DNA of 64,000 bases from Gonatopus flavifemur (Eukaryota; Arthropoda; Insecta; Hymenoptera; Dryinidae): contig JAFFJZ010000001.1 in NCBI GenBank assembly GCA_018340375.1, positions 78,360,001 to 78,424,000 of the forward strand, given 5' to 3'. The translations under genes were made by a program, and so were the position numbers. This document shows positions 26,101 to 37,448 of the stretch, one piece after another. Position 1 is the stretch's first letter. Every line of letters begins with the position of its first letter. Under the pieces are notes generated by a model. The model had not been told where the DNA came from, ran no database searches, and saw only the letters and a list, made by a program, of their open reading frames with translations.

Positions 26101-27854
26101 TAGAAGACTTTCAAAGCTCATCGGGAGCTCATTTAAAAGATCTCCAAACCCGACACATTGGAGAATTTTCTCCAAGTAAAAATCCTATAAACTATGAGAA
26201 ATATGCATCTTTCTTCGCAATTCTTGACTCTTTAACACCAATCCCTGAATCTTCATTTATACTGTTTATGGTTCTCAATAAAAATGGAATATTTCTGCTC
26301 GTAACGATTAAAATAAGGCATCTCGAATTTCTTTGAACCACACATTGCCGTGGTTATATTGTTTCAACTGGAATTGAAAGTTTAGAAGATAAGTCCTAAT
26401 TAAAAAAGACCCCCTCGCCTCCCCTGCCCCCATATTTTGTTCCCCGAAATTCAGTGAAACTGAATAATTTTGTTTACACTTCTCCGACGCAAATTATCCT
26501 CCACGCGAACTTTGCGTTATACAAAACTCGCGGAGAAATTAAAAGAGAATGAAAAAAACTCGAACTTTAGGAGAGAAACAAAAACCATGGAAGACGATCC
26601 ATTCGGAGAATAAAAGTGGAATAAAAAACGTTATGGTTATGGGATCCGCAAACCGTATTCTATAGGAAAAAAAGGGACGGGGGAGAAGAATGAGAGAAAG
26701 AAAAAGAGAACAAGCGGTATTTCCGTCCCGTGATTCTGCTTCTGTCTATGCCTACAAGAAACGGTGTATATGGACCAATCGTGGACGTCTTCGGGGCCGT
26801 TAGTGTCCCGATATCGTTAGTCACGGGGAGTTAGTTAAGGCTCTTCGTATCGTTGCTGTTTGGCAGTCTCGGTTCCTCTTGTAACGTGTCAACCGTTGAC
26901 TGAGATACTGAGGATGATTTACACGGCCCACGAGCAAGTCCGTATCCAAGATTATGGATGTATTTGACGAGTAAACAAGATCCTCGTCCATGAAATACCG
27001 GTGTAAAATGAGATGCGTTATTACGCTGATGTTCTTGAATGAAAAGCTTATTTATATTTTTCGATGAACGAAAGCAGGATTTTCATCGGTGTCATTATTA
27101 TTGAATACAAAAAATGTATGGTATGCGATGAAGAAGCGGGAAAACACGAAGGTACTTGTATTTATATACACATCGTACTCCCACAAGCTGCATAATCCGA
27201 AGTATACAAAAAAAGAGTAACACAGACCACTTTTCAAAAGTAATAGGATGATTCTAAAGTGCTTCCTCTGTGTTATTTCTCTTTTAATCTCAAGTCACTT
27301 CTATCAATCATCGGATCCTGCAGTTTGGAAATCACAAAAATATCTACCCTTTTAAACACGGGGGTCTTCGTTCAATTACATGATGCTGTAAACAAGCGTG
27401 GTACTCATTGTGAGTGCTCGTGTAAACACGTGCTCGATCCTTCGTCGACCATATACGAGAGACCGCCGACGGAATAGGAATCCTCTCGATCTTTTTTCCT
27501 TTCCCCTTCGGAGAGTTTTATAAACAAAATTCGTGCTTCCTTCGATACAGAATTGGGGGTTCAGCTGTATCCCAGAGCGAATGCATTCTGATAAAATCTG
27601 AAAGACACAATCCAGCGAAATGGTTCAAGTTTCGAAACAAATAGTCTAGTTTTATCGAAATATAAATCACATAACTGATTAATTCAACCCTAATCACGAC
27701 TGTTTTGTTATTTCCAGGGGAAAGAAATCCGAGAACAGCCGTACTAGCTGCAAGAGAAATCACATCGTCGTCGTGCAGTTATATGGCCCATGAAAAATTA
27801 TCTTACGCGTTCAGCGTATGGAGGATGAAAGACGATTTGAATTCAAACTTTTAG
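22479..27854 (+). CDS. twi: Twist, bHLH transcription factor (2 coding exons)
   Basis: Coding exons are 22,479-23,589 and 27,718-27,854, giving about 415 residues. Twist directs mesoderm specification and binds E-boxes in the nucleus as a dimer. Residues about 301-357 form a canonical Twist b[23 protein letters not shown], then the loop motif [20 protein letters not shown]. The N-terminal half is low-complexity, with His-rich runs near residues 70-90 and 110-116 and a glutamine tract at 210-233 broken by one proline. The first frame continues past a GTGAGT donor into unrelated sequence. A TTTCCAG acceptor 4.1 kb downstream restores phase and supplies [16 protein letters not shown], the Twist-family WR motif, then a stop. 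The start is the first ATG after an in-frame TGA at 22,437. Identity is certain from the bHLH; the second exon rests on the WR motif and phase. Confidence 0.95.
24018..24112. repeat. Dispersed repeat, copy 2 of 2 (inverted)
   Basis: Inverted relative of 8,605-8,695. It shares CGCAACGTCCCTGCAAATTG, CATATTGTTATGCATT and a terminal AGCAACAC block. It lies in the twist intron, about 430 bp after the donor. Confidence 0.6.
24313..24420. repeat. Short palindrome in twist intron
   Basis: TTGATATTTGGATAGC on the left pairs with GCAATCCAAATATCAA on the right around a centre containing AGCGATCGCGG. It may be a small decayed MITE. Confidence 0.45.
25320..25560. repeat. GATAGAA-rich degenerate repeat
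   Basis: Words such as CCGATAGAA, AACCGATAGAAT and TCCGATAGGATTTGG recur, together with two related blocks around GTGACAATAATCGCATA and GTGACAATAACCCCATA about 130 bp apart. This suggests a decayed tandem duplication. Confidence 0.4.
27718..27854 (+). CDS. twi: twist coding exon 2 (WR motif)
   Basis: This 137-bp terminal exon follows the acceptor TTTGTTATTTCCAG. Exon 1 ends with one base of a split codon and this exon supplies the other two (G+GG). It encodes 44 residues plus a stop at 27,852. The last third, [13 protein letters not shown], matches the conserved WR motif at the Twist C terminus, known in other Twist proteins to act in transactivation and partner binding. A possible AATAAA poly(A) signal is at 28,165. 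The exon is too short to show up as a long open frame. Confidence 0.9.
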
Positions 27855-29054
27855 AGGAAACAAAACCGATACCGGACTGGCCTCTCCTACGCGGGTAAGA
27901 GATTAAAACCTCAAAACAGCGATACAGAAAAGTAGGAGATTCCATCAAGAGCGGATAGAAAGATCTCTCATCAAAGTTGTACAAATTATTCATAAATGTA
28001 TACGTTCGAATGATATTTGAAAGCGAAGATATCTGAGAGAAAAACGATCAGAACGTATTTTTTATCGAATTTGTTCTGTGAATTATTGTGTTTTCCCAGT
28101 GATCTTTCTTCTCACAGATTCTTCAATTTACGTGGAAAATCCTCAATCCTTGATATACAGGATGAATAAAAAGTAAATATAATGGAAAATATTTTCACTT
28201 TGACGACTTCGAGTGAATTCCCGTGCTCGCAAAGGTACAAACATTATTGAAAAGGCTTCGATCCTTTTCTTAACGTACGTATTTCATCGTGATAATAGTT
28301 TTTAATAATTGTACAAAGCCTGTATAAATATATTGTTAAGAATGCAAAGAGATATGGAAATCAGTCGTTTATAAGTTACTGGAAAAGACTAGGTTCTCTA
28401 TTAAGGACTATTAAAAAATCTTTTCAGTTTAATTTTGCTTAATTCCGCAATATTCCAGTCGCCATTAATAGAATTAAAATTTGTAATTATGAAGTCGCTT
28501 GTGATTTACTAGAAATTTTTGATCGATCGATGACACGAGACGAATAAGCTGAGAAAAGACTTCCTCTAAATCTCAAAGTTTGTATATTGTATCACACAAT
28601 ATACTAGTTTCCTCGGAATACCGTTTTGCCTGGTTATCTCGAAGTTTTGTATATATATATTCTCTAAGTTTGCTTCTAACCTCTAATAAATCTCATTAGT
28701 TTAATTCAATTAAAATGTGTATGATGCATCGTAGTTTCAAACGTAACGTGACGAACGATATCAATTTGTGTTTCTATGATTTGCCAAAAAGGAACATCAT
28801 GGGAGAGCGTCGGCACTTTGAAATTCGACGCGCGCACTCAATTATCAAATCTGTGACATCTTATATAGCTATATTCGCTCGCTCTTTTCTCCAAGTAGAA
28901 ATAATGTTGGCCAATAATTTACGTCTTCTCGTCGGTCTATTAACGGTATACGACATCTTTGGCCACTCGGCCAATTCTGAACTCTGTTCGAAATGCATCC
29001 ATTCCTCTCTATCTTCTTCTATATCGAGATGAGGCTTTGATATCTTAGAACAAA

Positions 29055-29250
29055 CCCAGGGAACATTTTTCCCCTCAACATTTCAAACATTCGTTATTAT
29101 GTTCTCTAAATGGTAGCAGAAAGTTCTCTGGTGCGTCGATTTCCGAAATCTTTTGGATCACTCAATTAGGAGCTCTAGAAGGTATCGGAAAGTTCACTCA
29201 AATCACTATAATAAATGTTTGAAATGTCGAGGGGAAAAATGTTCACTGGG
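29055..29250. mobile_element. 196-bp palindromic MITE
   Basis: The left end CCCAGGGAACATTTTTCCCC is mirrored by GGGGAAAAATGTTCACTGGG on the right. Next inside, CAACATTTCAAACATTCGTT pairs with AATAAATGTTTGAAATGTCG. No coding capacity. Confidence 0.75.
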
Positions 29251-32200
29251 AAATATCGGTGATTCTCTTTTTTAGTCAAATATAATTAACATCCTTTTGG
29301 GAATTATAATTGGTTAAGATTGTTTAAAAAGTCGAGTTGCGTTTATTCTCCACACAATGTATTCGCGATCCATCCATACTTATCTCTCTCTCCCTCTATA
29401 AAACTCTCGGAAGATTAATTAGCTCCTGATATCATTCGCTTGATCAAACGATGCCCTTTAATAATAAAATATGAAAACAAAATTGTCGGTGAAAACTCAT
29501 CCCTGATCAAATTTCCCAGAGACAACAAATAGGTCGTTAAAGAATTTCTCACAAGTTCTGTATTTTGTCCTCCTGAATTCTATGATGAACTCTTTGCTGT
29601 CCAAGTGTCATGTTCGTGAAAATTGAAATCTCAGTTTCATATAATTATTCAAGTATATATAAAACTTGAGAAACGTCATGAATAACATGAACAAACTTAT
29701 CTTTCTGTTTATCTTTCAAGGATAAATGTCAAGATACTCGAAACTTTTCGGAACAAAACCAGAACAAACAGATTTTTTCAGAAAAGATTCGAATATATTT
29801 TATATAAGAAATTATTGAAAACTGAAATACTGGGTTCTAAATGGAATGTATGTCAATATCTGAAATTATGTTGCTTATGTGAATAATTTTAAAAGTAGAA
29901 TCCCCCAATTCCACTATTCTCGCTACACAGGTACCCTGAAACACGGTAACAATGAGTGAGCCGATTACTGTTGGAAATTCCCAAACAAAATTCCTTCTCT
30001 TTTCCGTTCCATCTCTGCCTGTCCTTTCTTTTTCCCGTTCATTTTAAAGTGAGATATGGTACTCGTAACTGATAGATCGTAATTAAAATTTATACTGTAA
30101 ATAATTTCTATGAGACATTCCCCACGGGCGAGCCCAAAAAGCGCGACGAATAGCCTCCTTTTCTCAGAATTCGCGCCGTACAATTTATACTTATCGATGA
30201 TAATTTATCCTTTAATTGCGATTTATATTTTCAAAGGATACAAATTCATATGTTTTTCTATTTCCTCCCTTTCTTTTATTAGGAATTGATCCTTGGCAGA
30301 TACGACTATTACTTCTTTCTCAAGACAGAGGGTACATGTTTTCTATTTCACGAAGTTGTTTTATAGTAGTACTTGAAACGATGTAGCCTCATAAGACAAC
30401 GTTTAATGTTTCAAAATCGTTTGCTTCGAGTACAAACAAATCCATGCCTACGTCGTCGGTGTTACTTTTTAACGGCTTTTTTTCTGCCTTACAACGATGA
30501 ATGATTACTCAGCTCGGTTCTAACTTGGTGTATGTACATGCAACTAAAATGGAAACGGCTTCAAGAGATCCATCGAGATCGAAAGATTCTCAAAAATATA
30601 GTAAAAGCGTAGAAAAAAAATGATTAATGATCTCTTTTTTTCAAGGCTTTCATACTAAGTGTGACTTTTGTTCAATTCAATAGAAATACTCAAAAACCGC
30701 TGCCTTCGATCCTTGAATCAAAAAATTTGAAATTTATTCTTCAAAAATATATAAAATAAGATATCATCTCAGAAAAAATTCGATACATCATATCATGGAA
30801 ATGGAATTTGTACTCAAGGTATGCGAATTTTCAATTATTTGTCCATTTCAATAAACAATTCCCACCCGCACAATATCAATAAATCCATGAATACTACATT
30901 TTGGAGAGGTTTCACAGTTTTTCAGCACATATACATTATTAGAGGTTGCAAATTTACCCTCTAAATTTTTTGGAATATAAGTCTACTCCTATACAGAGTG
31001 AAAATACCGCCAGCCTAACAAGAGGGAGTTTTCTCTCCAAAAAGTTTAGAGAGTACTTTTTGTGGAATTCAAGACAGATTTCTTTGATACAATATATATA
31101 TGGGGTACAAAATGGTAGAGCATAGGGGCTGTTCCCGATTGTATATCCTTCCATAACCACAACTGTCCTCAAATGACTAAAACTCAGGGATGAGTATAGG
31201 GTGAAGAATGATCGAGGGTCGAGGCAAGAGCAATAATACACTCCATTTTGTACTTTTCTAGAGAGTATATATTATGAAAAAATAGAAAAAAAAACAGCAG
31301 TACTGCAATCTCAACCAAATTTTTATATAATCGATTGATCATTCATGATGACGGTGATCCAATCATCTGAGAAAAATTGCTTTAATTCTTTGAAATCCAG
31401 AAATAATTGAAACTGAAACTATCTTCAAATTGTATTCTTCATGCCCCACGAACAATTCCACGGCTTTCATCGTTACTCCCACAATTTATGAACAAAATTT
31501 GTACAAAGGGTTCACGCTTCGTCTAATACTTCTTCAAGCTTTCTGCCCACTAATATGAAAATTGTTCATCGCGCAACAGATACGAGAGATATATATTCCA
31601 AGAAACCAGAGAAACAAGATTTTCGCAAAGGTGGATTGAATCATAATAATGTACTTAGAAAATTTATCTTTGAATAAGTTGTAATAACATGGAGTTAATT
31701 AAGCATCGAATAGAATTTCTAATTACGTCGTGTTAAACATTTGTCACGGATGTTCACTTGCCGTCATTGGACCACAACACGGTAGACATTTCATATATTT
31801 TCTGTTATTTTTCCCTTGTGTTTTTTTTCGCAACACCAAGCCTCGGTGCCTACCATAAATCTCTTTGAATTCAATTAGCCAAGACACGCGACGTATTCGG
31901 CTTAGGCTTCATACACGTTCACGTTTCATGACGTTTCTGTACCACGACTCGGATGTAACTTCGAAAAGTTCTTTTATGCACTCCGAATCGTTAATTCCAC
32001 GTTTTATAATGACCTCTCTGAGAATAAAACGAGATTGTAATATTTGATCGATAAATAATATACAAAGTACAAAGTTGTTCTATTCAAAATCTTTTTGAAA
32101 CTGAGAGTTTTTCTGAAATTATTTGGACGATACATAAAAATGATTTCCACCCAGTCGCAGAGAATACGCTGACAAGCCAGCACTCTGCACTTCAGAACGG

Positions 32201-33077
32201 TGATCATATTTTTTGTACAAACGGATCTCTCGACAGCGGTTGCAAGGCCTCGACAAAAAGAGCGAAACTGAAGAGTAGTAGGTACGATCGTGACAGCTGC
32301 CTCACTTCGAGGTGGCCTAAGACAACGATTCTCTGACAGTTTGAAACAGAAACATTCAAGGACGGACAAAGCGATATTCCATTTTCAAATTTAGCAATTG
32401 ATTTTTCACATCACTTCTTCACAGCGACTTTCTATCGATAATTAAGTTAGGATAAGTATATTTTTATACGATGTATCATTTTTAAGGTAAAAAGAATCTT
32501 GAGAGACTCATTTTCCATGAGTTCTGATCGAGTACATACAGTTAGAATACCAAAGAATTTATCTAAGCCGATAATAAAATGGCTAGAAAAAAGAATCTAG
32601 AATACGATTATTTAATTTATATTTAAATAAAAAATAGCAAAATATATCCAGTTATAATGAGAGCATTTTTCTGACATGCTCAAATATCATATATGTCATT
32701 TTGGACTGTGTGCGAAAATAAATGTGAAGCGGCGGCCGGATAATGCAATAACTTATTGATGTGAATTTGAACTATTCTCACTCAGGCCAATTGTTTAAGT
32801 CAATCTGTGCATATGTATGTAACATAAACTTAAGTTATTACACAGTTATTGTAAATAGATATTAATGAAATTGTTGATAAAATGTCTAATTTCCATTCCT
32901 ATAACGCCAAATGAATAATGTTATAAATGTGTATATGTATATTTCATATTATATATCATCAATTTATGTACAGTATTTTTATATGGTAATAGAATATATG
33001 ACAATAAATGATTTCTAAATGTATACGTGTTGCGCACTTCAAAGTTTTTCATTTATTTTCTAAATTCCTGGTCCCGG

Positions 33078-33668
33078 TACCCTGGCGAATTCGAAATAAC
33101 CCAAAAATTGGTTATTTTTCGGTCATTTTGAGGTTCGGTTTGGTTTGAAAGACATAGAATACTATGGTGAAAAAATGGTAATTCAAAGGTTGTCTACCAA
33201 AACATTACCGAAAAATAACGGTTGCTTTGTGCGCTTTTTGAACCAAAAACATTACCGAAAAAAACCGTTATATTTTAGTTGTATTTTGGTTGCATTAGGG
33301 TTTCCGCATGGAGAACCGATTTTTTACCAACAAATAACCAAAAATATTCCCTACATCGATCAGGGATATCTGAAATAATTCAAAGTTAGAACATGACTGA
33401 ACGACCGAAAAATTACCAAAAAATAACCGTTATATTATGATTATATTTTGGTTGTATTTTGGTTTGGTTTGGTTTGGTTTGGTTTGGTTGAAAACGGTTT
33501 CTCTTGAAAACGGTCAATTTTCGGTCACTTTCGTGAAAATGACCAAAACGTTACCGAAATCAATCTCCTACAACTTGGTAATTTTTTGGTAATCTTTTGG
33601 TTACAAAAGCGCACAAAGCAACCGTTATTTTTCGGTTATTTTATGGTCATCCCAAAACCGTCAGGGTA
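33078..33668. mobile_element. 591-bp palindromic element with (GGTTT)n
   Basis: The ends TACCCTGGCG and CGTCAGGGTA are inverted and bear TA. Inner arms pair over more than 40 bp, for example ACCGAAAAATAACGGTTGCT with AGCAACCGTTATTTTTCGGT. Words like AACCAAAACATTACCGAAA recur in both orientations, and a run of six GGTTT pentamers is at about 33,459-33,489. There is no transposase-like frame. It is a nonautonomous element, probably with internal tandem growth. Confidence 0.7.
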
Positions 33669-34244
33669 GATCCTATCAAAATTGATTTCATGTCTAATGA
33701 AGCTCCCATTAAATATCAACATTAAAACTATTGAAAATGCCGAATCCTCGTTAACGAAGTGAGAAGGAAATACATGCTATTTCGATTCGAATGCAAAATG
33801 TTACTGAAGTTGGAATCGTTTATTGAAAAGAATTGGTAATCGAATAACGAATCTTTCAGCTATCAAAGACCCAAAATCTTGTAGTACATTCTGCGAACGA
33901 TGTTTCAAGTTCCAAAGAGTTAGTTAATTCGAAGAAATAAATCCCGATGTTTCATCAGATTTTGTGAGTTTGAATTTTTGTTTTGTGCCTGTAAATGATT
34001 AAAACTTCAAAAACATAATCGATTAGGGTCAATTAGATTCTTTGATCAGGGGTCGGAAGCTTGTAATCATTTCATAAACTCAAAATTATACGTATCGTGG
34101 GTATCTGATTCACAAAAGTGAAGGTATCCGAGCAGAGAATTTTGATAGAAGTTCATTTGAAACGAGATAAAATAACAATTTTAATGCTGAATGTACAAGA
34201 GAGCTTATTTATAATTCATTGATTGAAGAAGTAATTATTCCGAA

Positions 34245-34610
34245 CCCATACAGCACAAAAGTCCCCGCAAAGAGCTCCCGTTATGACAATAAACATGAAT
34301 TCATTAAGAATAGTTTGAATTCAAAATGAACTCTTGATGAATAACTCAATCTTCAGCAAAGAACTCATAAAGAACTATTCAGGCATTCAACATGTATGCA
34401 TTTTGAATTCATTGAGTTCATATTGAATTCATTTTTACTGTCATAACGGGGACTGTTCAAGAAGTTCTTTCAGAAGTTTTTGTGAATTCAAAATAATCAT
34501 TTCCCACACAGCACAGGAGTTCAAAAAGAATTCTGGAGAATTCATAATGAATTCTTTGGATCCCAGATGAACTCTTGATGAGTTCTTCCTGAAGTGGTGT
34601 GCTATATGGG
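34245..34610. mobile_element. 366-bp element, CCCATACAGCAC ends
   Basis: The outer ends CCCATACAGCAC and GTGTGCTATATGGG are inverted. An inner palindrome at about 34,274-34,453 is bounded by CCCGTTATGACA and TGTCATAACGGGG. Interior words such as GAATTCATTAAGAA and GAACTCTTGATGA repeat in both orientations. A related end pair bounds a shorter palindrome at 42,915-43,031. Confidence 0.6.
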
Positions 34611-34920
34611 TTGTGTTGTCTGGAAAGATCTTCTGATCGATGGAACCTCCGAAACACTAATGTGTCTGGATTTTGAACATGTTACACCTTGGATAACGTT
34701 TCTAAGTTTCAAATTGAATAATTTATTAATCAGTTTCTTTAGATCCGAAACTGTGAAAAGTACTGAAAATCACAGAGAAAGAGAACAACATTTGTTAGAT
34801 AAAATTAACGCAATCAATTGTCGGTCGAACCTCTCCAAGCTAACTCACAGAAACATAACGCGAATATTCAATCTAAAATAAATAAATTACAAGCATTGGA
34901 TTGAGATATAATGAACGAAG

Positions 34921-36028
34921 TACACTGTAAAAAAATTTCACCGGAAAATTCCAGTACATGTACTGGAAGTCATTAACCTGTACATGTACCGGAAAATTTC
35001 AGCACATTTGTACTGCAAAAATTCAGTGCAAACGTTATGGAATTTCCGCATCAAAACTGGAAATTTTCTGAGCCTCGGTACTGGAATTTTTCAGTACACG
35101 AGCTGGACTTTTCCAGGACATGTACTGGAAAATTAATGCTGAAAATATCCATGAAAATTGAAAAAAAATTGCTCACGCAAAGTGATTTTGCAGGGTCCTT
35201 GTGTTCCAAGATGATTGAGAAACTTTTGATCGTTCATTTGGATGGACAGAAACTCATGTCTACCTAACAGGATTTGAACCCACACTTTTTTACCTGCCTA
35301 CCAACTGAAACCTAAGACCTAACCGATGAGCTATAGCGCGACATGTTGGAAGGCCAGCTTGGGTTACTACATATGCTTCATATCTAGAACACAAGAGGAT
35401 AAGTCTTGGAAAAACCTCATATATCAATTTCATTGGCTACAATTACAATTATTATTCAAAATCTCAATCAGGAAATTTTTAATATAAAGACTTGAAATTT
35501 TTCCTGCCAGAAATGACGAAGTCCAATAGAAGTGGAAAATTTCAGTGCAACAGTGATTAAATTCCGTTGCATAGCAACTGGAAAATTCCATCACACGACC
35601 TGAAAATTGCAGTTCAAAACCTGTATAATTCAATTGCATAGTAACTGGAAAATTCCATCACAAAACCTGAGAATTGCAGTTAAAAACCTGTATAATTCCA
35701 GTATACCAACGATTAGGTTTTTTTTTCTAAATTCCAAATTTTTTCTCAAGTCCTTTTTGAGGGAATATTTTTTTTTGGTGCACAAGAACTATAAAATTGT
35801 AGTACGAGTCGGTAAAATTTTCGCGAAATCATGGCAAAATTTCAGTACATCATCTCAAACTTGAAAATTCCAGTACAATGACTGAATTTTCAGTTATGCT
35901 TGGTAAATTTTCAGTAACGTAACAACAAAATCTCTGTACATGTACTGGAATATCCATATTCCAGTACTAGCACTGGAAATTTCCAGTCCAGTTGCACAGT
36001 AAATTTCCAGTTTTTTTTTACAGTGTAT
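34921..36028. mobile_element. 1.1-kb TA-type element, TACTGGAA-rich
   Basis: The ends TACACTGTAAAAAAA and TTTTTTTTTACAGTGTA are inverted and include TA at both borders, the same family as 983-1,236. The interior carries many copies of variants of TGTACTGGAAATTTCCAGTA, itself palindromic, and a tRNA-like Pol III promoter segment at 35,263-35,342. No transposase frame is present. A composite nonautonomous element is the simplest reading. Confidence 0.65.
35263..35342 (-). other. tRNA-like sequence (SINE head or tRNA pseudogene)
   Basis: Read on the minus strand, an A-box-like TAGCTCATCGGTTAGG (35,318-35,333) is followed about 36 bp later by a B-box GGTTCAAATCC (35,270-35,280), the spacing of a tRNA internal promoter. 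The acceptor and D stems do not pair well, and no anticodon stem-loop is convincing. It is therefore tRNA-derived rather than a functional tRNA gene. It lies inside the 1.1-kb TA-flanked element. Confidence 0.55.
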
Positions 36029-36059
36029 GCTCCTTAAAATTACCGCGTCACAAGAATCT

Positions 36060-36277
36060 TACCCAGATGGAAAAATGTCTCAATAATGCCATCATAATGG
36101 TACCAAGGTGTTTCCGCATAAAGCGTTGTTATTGGTAGCAAAACGAGGTGATGGTACCATAATGAAGACATAATGTTTACATTTTATGCATCATTGCAAT
36201 CTGAGCAAAGTTTACGATAGTATGTTTACGACACATTATATTACAAAATATTTAGGGCATGGTTTTCTATCTGGGTT
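36060..36277. mobile_element. Short-TIR element, ACCCAGAT ends
   Basis: The left end TACCCAGATGGAAAAATG is matched in inverse by TTTTCTATCTGGGTTA. Only about 15 bp at each end pair, and TA lies at both borders. The interior is unrelated and non-coding, with ATGGTACCA repeated in both halves. Confidence 0.55.
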
Positions 36278-37198
36278 ATATAAAATTTCTGATGATGATG
36301 ATTAAAAAGATCATCCAATCAATCGATTCTCTATCAAATCGGTGTTATACAAATAACAGTTTCTAACACAGTACTTCAACGCTTCCAAATTGGCACGAAT
36401 ATTTGCAAGATCCGAAGACTAAGAATCCCACTCGTGTTTGACAGTTCATTCATCATTTCAAGTGTAAAGTGTACAAAATCGTTGGACAAAATAGTAGATG
36501 AGACGCATACTTGAAAGGTTTTTTGTCTCAAAAGATCTTCAACAAATCGATATCTTATAACAGAGAAAAAACCCGATCGCTTCGGGAAGCACTCGAGAGT
36601 TTCGAATTACGACGTTATGATGTCATAGAAGAAGATACGCGTCGGTCTCGTTAAAAAAATCCATGCAAAATCGCGTATGGGAAGATTTGGAGATTCAATT
36701 TGTCCCGATGAAGGAGAATGAAACGCGACGATGAATAGAAAGACACAAAAAAAGCCATTGATTCATTCAAATTCGTTGCATTCTCCATCTCAATGGATTA
36801 GAATTTCACAAGCAAATTTTCAAGTACCACGCAGGGTATCGATAATCGACCACAAACCGTGTCATCTCAACGTTCTCAAGCTCGATCTTGAAATCGATAT
36901 AACGTCTTCCCGTGAGAATTTGCATCATTCTTTTTCACTCACATATTAATTGACTTCTTTTAGTGTTTCACACAAAATTGTTCATATGAAAATTCAACAA
37001 TTGATTCAACATCCACTTAAGCCTAATCTAGACGGCAAGGAAGATACAAAACTGAATCAAACGTGTGTCCCTTGGGTTTCGAGCAAGAAAATCAACTTAA
37101 AAATTTCAATCTTTAGGTCTTCTTTAGGGTGTACAATCTGTGAGAAATACATTTACAATTCCTGTAAGACACATTTATAGGAGATATTTAGAACTTTT

Positions 37199-37448
37199 TG
37201 GATACCAAGAATAAACCACCAATTGGGGTATCAAAATACAACAATTGCTAACCTGATTCCTTTGTTTAAAATGGACTTTAGGACCTCAATGACATATGAA
37301 GTTTGTGTTGTGAATACTCATTATGTGTATTCAACTTATTCTTTTTCTTTACAAGTTGCTGAGGTTCCAAGATTCATTTTATACAAAAGGACTAGGCAAG
37401 CAATTGTTGTATTTCGATACTCCAATTGGTAGTTTGTTCTTAGCATCC
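37199..37448. mobile_element. 250-bp inverted-repeat element
   Basis: The left arm GGATACCAAGAATAAACCAC continues through CCAATTGGGGTATCAAAATA. It pairs with the right arm, which ends in CAATTGGTAGTTTGTTCTTA followed by GCATCC. The arms are about 50 bp with a few mismatches. The centre of about 150 bp is non-repetitive and carries no known protein. Confidence 0.65.

Larger units (their letters stand above)
23590..27717 (+). other. twi: twist intron, 4.1 kb
   Basis: It begins GTGAGT and ends TTTCCAG. It contains the inverted copy of the 90-bp dispersed repeat (24,018-24,112), a short AT-rich palindrome (24,313-24,420), a cluster of GATAGAA words at about 25,320-25,560 and a GC-richer patch at 26,740-26,990. 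I see no other gene in it. The patch at 26.7-27.0 kb is a candidate enhancer by composition only. Confidence 0.8.

Noticed and set aside
32004..32369. 121-codon minus-strand frame and plus-strand open segments in a less AT-rich patch
   Set aside because: I looked for flanking splice sites and a family match and found neither; left as an unexplained patch.
35263..35342. Functional tRNA gene
   Set aside because: A and B boxes are present, but acceptor and D stems do not pair and no anticodon arm is convincing.
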